From positions 1 to 64,000 of the forward strand of contig JAZQXL010000015.1 of assembly GCA_045632845.1 (NCBI GenBank): a DNA stretch of 64,000 nt, written 5' to 3'. The position numbers and the translations under genes were made by a program. The notes under the pieces were generated by a model. That model ran no database searches, was not told the DNA's origin, and saw only the letters and a program-made list of their open reading frames with translations. Below, piece by piece: positions 59,248-64,000 of this stretch. The stretch's first letter is position 1. Each line of letters opens with the position of its first letter. This DNA comes from RGIG4140 sp045632845 (GTDB taxonomy: Bacteria > Pseudomonadota > Alphaproteobacteria > CAAHEQ01 > UBA3637).

Positions 59248-60516
59248 TTGACAAATACATTGGTTTTATTACCATATTTAAAAAATGAAAATGATATTAG
59301 AACCCCAAAAGCAAGACTTGAAGAGGTTACTTCATTAACAAAAGCAATTGACTTGAATGTTATTGAAAGTCAATTAGTCCCTTTAAGTGAAATTAGAGCA
59401 AATGCCTTTATTGGGAAGGGAACAATTGAAAAATATGTTTCCCTCATTAAAGAAAATGAGGTTGAAGTTGTGATTATGGCTTGCCCATTATCACCCTTGC
59501 AACAGCGTAATTTGGAAAAGGCATGGAACACAAAGGTTATTGATAAAACAGCTTTGATTTTGGAGATTTTTGGAAAAAGAGCCAGAACAAAAGAAGGGGT
59601 TTTGCAAGTTGAGTTGGCACATTTGACCTATGCCAGATCTAGACTGGTTAGATCTTGGACGCACCTTGAGCGTCAAAGAGGGGGCTCTGGATTTTTGGGT
59701 GGCCCTGGGGAAACGCAAATTGAGTTGGATAGACGTTTGATCGATGAAGATATCATCAAAATCAAAAAAGAATTGGCAGATGTGAAAAAAACACGGCATT
59801 TGCATCGTTCTGCAAGAAAGAAAATTCCTTTCCCAGTTGTGGCGTTGGTTGGTTACACAAATGCTGGAAAATCAACTCTTTTTAACAAGTTGACGCATGC
59901 AGATGTGATGGCTAAAGATATGTTGTTTGCCACATTGGATCCAACGATGCGGCGCATTAAGTTGCCATCAGGGCAAGAAGTTATTTTGTCAGACACAGTG
60001 GGTTTTATCTCTGATTTGCCAACGGAATTGGTCATGGCTTTTCGCGCCACGCTTGAAGAAGTTTTGGATGCAGATGTGATTGTGCATGTGAGAGATTATC
60101 ATCATGAGGATTCAACAGCTCAGCGCATTGATGTTGAAAATGTTTTGTCAGATTTGGGACTTAAAGAAATGGTTGATGAGGGGCTGATTGAAGCATTAAA
60201 CAAAATAGATCTTTTTGCTGAAGATGATTTGAATATGATTTTAGAGCAAAAGAAAAGACGGCCAAAAGAATGTCCTCTTTCAGCGCACACAGGGCAGGGG
60301 TTTGATAAACTTTTAAGCTGTATTGAAGAAGCGTTGAATAAAGATGCAAAAGAGGTTCATCTTCAAATTCCTGTAACAGATGGAAAAGCATTGGCTCAAA
60401 TTTATCAAAAAGCGCAAGTGTTAAATAGAAAAGACACACAAAAAGTGATTAAGCTTGATGTGAAAATTAAGGAAAGTGAGCTTTTTTATTTTACGCCCTA
60501 TGTAAAGAAAATTTAA
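59248..60516 (+). CDS. hflX: Ribosome-associated GTPase HflX
   Basis: 422 residues starting with TTG at 59248. GAGGAG (59233-59238) lies 9 bases before it, and the next ATG in frame would remove the conserved N-terminal domain. The N-terminal HflX domain (about 1-150) has NAFIGKGTIEKY and ACPLSPLQQRNLEKAW. The glycine-rich linker GGSGFLGGPGETQIELDRR near 150 precedes the GTPase with G1 GYTNAGKSTLFNKLT near 205, G3 DTVGF near 248 and NKID near 310. It splits stalled ribosomes. It lies 6 bases after the thioesterase gene. Confidence 0.94.
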   Translation: MTNTLVLLPYLKNENDIRTPKARLEEVTSLTKAIDLNVIESQLVPLSEIRANAFIGKGTIEKYVSLIKENEVEVVIMACPLSPLQQRNLEKAWNTKVIDKTALILEIFGKRARTKEGVLQVELAHLTYARSRLVRSWTHLERQRGGSGFLGGPGETQIELDRRLIDEDIIKIKKELADVKKTRHLHRSARKKIPFPVVALVGYTNAGKSTLFNKLTHADVMAKDMLFATLDPTMRRIKLPSGQEVILSDTVGFISDLPTELVMAFRATLEEVLDADVIVHVRDYHHEDSTAQRIDVENVLSDLGLKEMVDEGLIEALNKIDLFAEDDLNMILEQKKRRPKECPLSAHTGQGFDKLLSCIEEALNKDAKEVHLQIPVTDGKALAQIYQKAQVLNRKDTQKVIKLDVKIKESELFYFTPYVKKI

Positions 60517-60529
60517 TAAAGGATATAAA

Positions 60530-60853
60530 ATGGTAAAGCTCTTTGAAAAAAAAGTTGAAGATTTTACTTGCATTGTTTGTGGTCATTTAATTAAGGGGAA
60601 TGGATATACAAACCATTGTCCGAAGTGTTTATCTTCTTTGCATGTTGATATTAACCCTGGGGATAGAGCATCTACTTGTCACGGTGTGATGTTTGCTGTT
60701 GGATATGAAATTAAAAATGGGGCAGAATTTATTTTACATCGTTGCCAAAAGTGTGGTTTTGAACGTAAAAATAAGGTTGCACCAAATGATTCAAGAAAGG
60801 CCCTTATTGCCCTTTCAGCAGGTCAATTTAATCCACTTGATTTGAAAAAATAA
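60530..60853 (+). CDS. RNHCP-domain zinc-ribbon protein
   Basis: 107 residues. Two CxxC pairs frame the domain: FTCIVCGH (14-21) and NHCPKCLSSLHVDINPGDR near 30, then HRCQKCGFERKNKVAPND near 70. This is the RNHCP pattern (NHCPxCL, PGDR, HRCxxCG) with two probable zinc ribbons. Family members are small cytoplasmic proteins of uncertain role. It is 13 bases after hflX and may be cotranscribed with it, though no functional tie is known. Confidence 0.85.
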   Translation: MVKLFEKKVEDFTCIVCGHLIKGNGYTNHCPKCLSSLHVDINPGDRASTCHGVMFAVGYEIKNGAEFILHRCQKCGFERKNKVAPNDSRKALIALSAGQFNPLDLKK

Positions 60854-60959
60854 TTATTTTGAATGATTTGTTTTTATCAATTTGATTAGAAAAGAGCTTG
60901 ATTTATTTTTATAACTTCTTTATTCTTAAAAAAAAGATTAAATCAAATAGGGGAAAAAT

Positions 60960-61787
60960 ATGGGGTTGTTTAGAGTTCTTTTTAACCGGGCAAAAGAGGA
61001 TTCACCAGATGTTTTGGGTCGTTATCCTGAATATATGCAGGTGAAGGCATTGCCAGAACGCAGATATTTAAAAACATCAAGATTGCTTGCTTTGTTTATT
61101 TTTTTGAATATGGCAGTCATGATTGCCATAGCTGGATTTTTCACCTACAATGCGGATCGGATTGATATTTCAATTGCTAATCGAAAAGCGGTGAATCTAT
61201 ATTCTATTGACTCTTCAAGGCAGGTTTTAATTCCCGCAGAATATTCAACAAAGAATATTAAAGCGCTTGAATTATTTGCAGAATCTTTGTTGAGAAGTTA
61301 CATACATAACCGGCACACTGTTGTATGGGAAAACAAAACCATGACCCAGCGATGGGATGTGGGTGGGCCTGTTGCGGGATATTCGCATTATAAAAAAGTT
61401 TATATGCCATTTCGCATGAGTGCTGATAATTTGTTTGAAGAATCAAGAAAAAAAGGTTTTGTCAGAGATGTTCATATTTATGAATTAAAGTTGATTAAAG
61501 AAAATTTGTGGGAAGTGGTTATTGATACTTTTGATATGCCCATTCCTGATGCTTATAATCCTGTTTGTAATTGTTCGGATAATTCAAAAAAATGTCTTGC
61601 CTGTAAAGTGGAACATTCTTCTCGCCAATTAAGATATCGAATTTTTGTTCGGACATCATTTAATGGTATGAAGTCGGTTTTAAACCCTTTGGGTTTTTTG
61701 GTTGAAACATACAATATGCTTTATGTTCCAATAGATGATAAAGAAAAATTTTGGCGTGTGCCAAATGATTTAAAACCAGATTTTTAG
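60960..61787 (+). CDS. Single-pass membrane protein, possibly VirB8/DotI-like
   Basis: 275 residues. A charged cytoplasmic N-terminus (about 1-40) with PERRYLKTSRLLALF leads to one membrane helix (about 41-62), then a periplasmic domain of about 210 residues. The order (short basic N-terminus, one helix, then a mixed alpha/beta domain with FESLL-type helices and late strands) is that of VirB8-type secretion proteins. A cysteine cluster CNCSDNSKKCLAC (about 202-214) is unusual. No other type IV secretion genes are nearby. The family call is tentative. Confidence 0.45.
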   Translation: MGLFRVLFNRAKEDSPDVLGRYPEYMQVKALPERRYLKTSRLLALFIFLNMAVMIAIAGFFTYNADRIDISIANRKAVNLYSIDSSRQVLIPAEYSTKNIKALELFAESLLRSYIHNRHTVVWENKTMTQRWDVGGPVAGYSHYKKVYMPFRMSADNLFEESRKKGFVRDVHIYELKLIKENLWEVVIDTFDMPIPDAYNPVCNCSDNSKKCLACKVEHSSRQLRYRIFVRTSFNGMKSVLNPLGFLVETYNMLYVPIDDKEKFWRVPNDLKPDF

Positions 61788-61802
61788 TTGATTTAGATAA
61801 AG

Positions 61803-61831
61803 AAAATCCCTCTTAGAAAAAGAGGGATTTT
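61803..61831. terminator. Bidirectional terminator between the VirB8-like gene and the cupin gene
   Basis: AAAATCCCTCTT (61803-61814) pairs perfectly with AAGAGGGATTTT (61820-61831). Confidence 0.8.
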
Positions 61832-61839
61832 AAATAAAA

Positions 61840-62202
61840 TTAAATGCGATTATAAATATCTTCTAATCGGATAATGTCATTTTCATCTAATATTTTACCT
61901 GTTTGTATTTCAATAAAAACAAGCGGTGTTGAGGTGGGGTTTTCAATTCGATGAATAGTGCCAACAGGGATAAAAATATGTTCATTTGCACAATATTTTT
62001 TTGTTGTTTTATCAAGGGTGACAAGTCCTTCACCTTCAGTAATCACCCAGTGTTCTGAACGATAATTGTGTTTTTGAAGTGAGAGTTTTCCTTGAGGTAA
62101 AACAGTGATTTTTTTGACAACGTAATTTTCAGTTACATCGATTGTTTCCCATTCACCCCAAGGGCGTGTATCTTTTTCCCCAATTTTGTAATTTGTAGCC
62201 AT
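61840..62202 (-). CDS. Cupin-type mannose-6-phosphate isomerase (stand-alone)
   Basis: 120 residues. It matches the cupin domain found at the C-terminus of ManC-type bifunctional proteins: RPWGEWETIDVTENYVVKKI, LSLQKHNYRSEHWVITEGEG, IFIPVGTIHRIENPTSTPL and the closing ENDIIRLEDIYNR. Metal-binding residues in KHNYRSEHW and the HR pair after PVGTI are present. It interconverts mannose 6-phosphate and fructose 6-phosphate for GDP-mannose and surface polysaccharide. It is a single minus-strand gene with AGGAG before the ATG. Confidence 0.88.
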   Translation of the reverse strand: MATNYKIGEKDTRPWGEWETIDVTENYVVKKITVLPQGKLSLQKHNYRSEHWVITEGEGLVTLDKTTKKYCANEHIFIPVGTIHRIENPTSTPLVFIEIQTGKILDENDIIRLEDIYNRI

Positions 62203-62345
62203 AAATTTCTCCTTTTTTTGGTATCTTAGGCTTTATTTTTTGCTTCGTCAAGGCAATAATTTTAAAGTTTATGAAAAAACACTTGCACAATTTTTTTTTA
62301 GGAGTATTATGAGCAAGTATTTAATAATTTTTTAAGGAGAAGAAA

Positions 62346-62579
62346 ATGCCTTCAGTTGTAAATGATTCATGTATCTTGTGCAGAACATGTGTTGATGTTT
62401 GCCCAGTTGGAGCTTTCCATGATGCAGGGACACAAATGGTTGTCAATCCTGATGATTGTATCGATTGTGGTGTTTGTATTGCAGAATGTCCACAAGGCGC
62501 TATCAGTTCTTCAGATGAAGCTGATGAAAAATGGATTAAATTTAATGCAGAAAAATCTGCAGAATGTCCAAAGGCTTAA
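62346..62579 (+). CDS. Ferredoxin with two [4Fe-4S] clusters
   Basis: 77 residues. The first site reads C9-ILC-RTC-VDVCP, and the second CIDCGVCIAECP near 38, so both have a CxxCxxCxxxCP pattern. The C-terminal tail (DEKWIKFNAEKSAECPKA) is FdxA-like. It is a small cytoplasmic electron carrier, and redox partners are not in the window. AAGGAG lies 6 bases before the ATG. A terminator follows. Confidence 0.93.
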   Translation: MPSVVNDSCILCRTCVDVCPVGAFHDAGTQMVVNPDDCIDCGVCIAECPQGAISSSDEADEKWIKFNAEKSAECPKA

Positions 62580-62594
62580 TGGAAAATGAAAATG

Positions 62595-62630
62595 AAAACG
62601 ACGCTTTTTTTTGAGGGCGTCGTTTTTTTT
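62595..62630 (+). terminator. Rho-independent terminator after the ferredoxin gene
   Basis: AAAACGACGC (62595-62604) pairs with GCGTCGTTTT (62617-62626), followed by a T-run. Confidence 0.8.
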
Positions 62631-62679
62631 GTTTACATTTGATTTAAAATGGGTTAGGGTGTCCAAAAGAAGATATAAT

Positions 62680-63618
62680 ATGATGAAAAAATTTAAAGTT
62701 TCAGTTGTGATACCAGCTTATAATGAAGCTGAAAATATTTCTCCGCTGTTAGAGCGGCTTTTGCCCGTTCTTCAGTCTTATAATGATTATGAAATTATTT
62801 TTGTAGATGATGGCAGCAGTGACGATACACTCAATGTGTTGGAATTGTGGCACAAAAAGAATGAAAAAGTGCATTATGTGTCTTTTTCAAGAAACTTTGG
62901 TCATCAATATGCTTTAAGAGCAGGGATTGATTATGCAACAGGGGATTGTGTGATTTCAATGGATGCAGATTTGCAGCATCCACCTGAATTGTTAACGGAA
63001 TTGATTGAAAATTGGCAACAAGGCTTTGATGTTGTTTATACCATTCGAGAAGATACTGCTGATGCTAGTTGGTTAAAAAAGATGACATCTGCTTTGTTTT
63101 ATAAAGTTTTTTCATTTTTTTCAGGCTTAAAGCTCCCCCAAGGAACGGCTGATTTTCGCCTTTTAGATAGAAAGGCGGCAAATGTTCTTGTTGCTATGCA
63201 AGAAGGGAACCTCTTTTTAAGAGGGATGGTCTTTTGGATGGGGTTTAAGCAAAAGGCGGTTCCATACAAAGCTGAAAAACGGTTTAAAGGAACCAGTTCT
63301 TATACGTTAAGTAAAATGGTTGCCCTTGCCATTTTGGGAGCAACTTCATTTAGCATTAAGCCATTAAGAGTTGCAATCTATTTAGGTTTATTGATTGCTC
63401 TTTTTGGTGGGTTATTTACAGCCTATGTATTGTATCAAAAACTATTTGGTGGTTCAGTTATCACTGGATGGGCATCCTTAATGAGTGTTGTGCTTGTTTT
63501 GGGTGGGGTACAACTTTTTATGATGGGCATTATTGGTGAATATATTGGGATGATTTTTATGGAAACAAAACGGCGTCCTAAATATATTGTTCAAAGAACA
63601 ACAGTATCGAAACAGTAG
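62680..63618 (+). CDS. Family 2 glycosyltransferase of the polyprenyl-phosphate sugar type (GtrB/DPM1-like)
   Basis: 312 residues from the ATG at 62680, where ATGATG gives two possible starts. Longer frames begin in the preceding terminator. GT2 motifs: VSVVIPAYNEAENI, IIFVDDGSSDDT, SFSRNFGHQYAL and SMDADLQHPPE near 95. Two helices near the C-terminus (about 233-255 and 265-290) anchor it in the membrane. It moves a sugar onto undecaprenyl phosphate for surface polysaccharide or lipid A modification. It is paired with the next gene, a DUF6311-type membrane protein, as in glucosylation cassettes. Confidence 0.88.
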   Translation: MMKKFKVSVVIPAYNEAENISPLLERLLPVLQSYNDYEIIFVDDGSSDDTLNVLELWHKKNEKVHYVSFSRNFGHQYALRAGIDYATGDCVISMDADLQHPPELLTELIENWQQGFDVVYTIREDTADASWLKKMTSALFYKVFSFFSGLKLPQGTADFRLLDRKAANVLVAMQEGNLFLRGMVFWMGFKQKAVPYKAEKRFKGTSSYTLSKMVALAILGATSFSIKPLRVAIYLGLLIALFGGLFTAYVLYQKLFGGSVITGWASLMSVVLVLGGVQLFMMGIIGEYIGMIFMETKRRPKYIVQRTTVSKQ

Positions 63619-63626
63619 AGGGGTTA

Positions 63627-64000
63627 ATGCAAAAAATAATAAAAAAGCTTTTTGCAAAAGATAATATTATCTGGCGCAACTGGGACATGTCTGTAACAAT
63701 AGCTTTAACTGTTGCAGCATATTTGTTAATGTTTGGGTTGTTATCATTGAATATTTACAACACGGATTTTGTTGTGAAAGGTGGTGACTTTACTGTTTCC
63801 TATCTGGGCAGTGTGTTTTATCGTTTGGATGAGTGGCGTTGGCCAATTTTTACGCATACCAATTTAGCTTATCCCTATGGTATTTCTGTTCATGGGACGG
63901 ACGGTTCTCCTTTGTTGGCACTGATTTTTAAAGTGTTCCACAAAGTGTTTGGAATGTCTGCTGAAGTGCAATTTGTTGGTGTTTGGATGTTCTTTTGCTA
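63627..64000 (+). CDS. DUF6311-like membrane glycosyltransferase, N-terminal fragment
   Basis: 124 complete codons up to the window edge. GAGGGG lies just before the ATG, nine bases after the glycosyltransferase stop. It begins MQKIIKKLFAKDNIIW with a membrane helix at about 25-45. The next part, DEWRWPIFTHTNLAYPYG and GTDGSPLLALIFK, resembles the DUF6311 family of large multi-pass proteins that use lipid-linked sugars. A second helix begins at the right edge. The rest lies beyond the window. Confidence 0.65.
   Translation, partial: MQKIIKKLFAKDNIIWRNWDMSVTIALTVAAYLLMFGLLSLNIYNTDFVVKGGDFTVSYLGSVFYRLDEWRWPIFTHTNLAYPYGISVHGTDGSPLLALIFKVFHKVFGMSAEVQFVGVWMFFC

Noticed and set aside
1..64000. Prophage, integrase, plasmid origin or CRISPR locus
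   Set aside because: No integrase, transposase, phage structural cluster, repeat array or replication initiator was found. The single RNNPG-domain gene stands alone.

Overview
The window reads as chromosomal DNA of an AT-rich Gram-negative bacterium, most likely an alphaproteobacterium. The pointers are a CcrM-type adenine methyltransferase, a DUF2155 protein, a zinc-free ribosomal protein L31, a ComEC without a beta-lactamase domain, and the gene orders secG-kdsA-eno and plsY-dprA-topA. KDO synthesis (kdsA), two MCE-domain lipid-transport proteins, a BepA-like protease and an OmpA-type lipoprotein show a two-membrane envelope. A full glycogen enzyme set (glgA, glgB, glgX, malQ), pyruvate phosphate dikinase and meso-diaminopimelate dehydrogenase suggest a fermentative, possibly gut-associated lineage. 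That last point is inference.

Layout. 1-9.7 kb: a DUF805 membrane protein, queA, lipoproteins, an EnvC-like activator with the protease CtpA, a protein with a phage-type RNNPG domain, rppH, a tRNA-Ala gene, two unidentified proteins and an OmpA-type lipoprotein. 9.7-13.5 kb: ccrM, then secG-kdsA-eno. 13.5-24 kb: recX, then hslO-lipoprotein-comEC and BamE-like lipoprotein-hisS, then dnaE with an unknown partner. 24-31.6 kb: lgt-DUF2062-pgeF, a BepA-like protease, two mlaD-like genes with a DUF2155 gene, rpmE, and an unusual ABC protein. 31.7-39.8 kb, minus strand: ppiD, the unit plsY-dprA-topA, and recJ. 39.9-43.5 kb: glgA-ddh, then rpsD with a structured leader and two look-alike hairpins downstream. 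43.7-49 kb, minus strand: a very large prepilin-like protein, a protein joining a PilM-like anchor to a LamG domain, and a lysine-rich orphan overlapping mutT. 49-60.9 kb: ppdK (minus), then the run glgB-glgX-malQ-thioesterase-hflX-RNHCP. 61-64 kb: a possible VirB8-fold protein, a cupin mannose-6-phosphate isomerase, a ferredoxin, and the start of a glycosyltransferase/membrane-protein pair that runs off the window.

How it fits together. GlgA, GlgB, GlgX and MalQ together make and recycle alpha-glucan, and PPDK links pyruvate and PEP. ComEC, DprA and RecJ give part of a DNA uptake and recombination pathway. The prepilin-like and LamG proteins look like a surface adhesion module. Most of the rest is housekeeping. 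The parts worth a second look are 42.3-49 kb (the rpsD leader, the twin hairpins, the pilin/LamG pair and the lysine-rich orphan), the RNNPG-domain protein at 5.5-6.2 kb, and the ABC protein at 29.5 kb. Start codons were chosen mainly from ribosome-binding sites, and several are shorter than the longest open frame.
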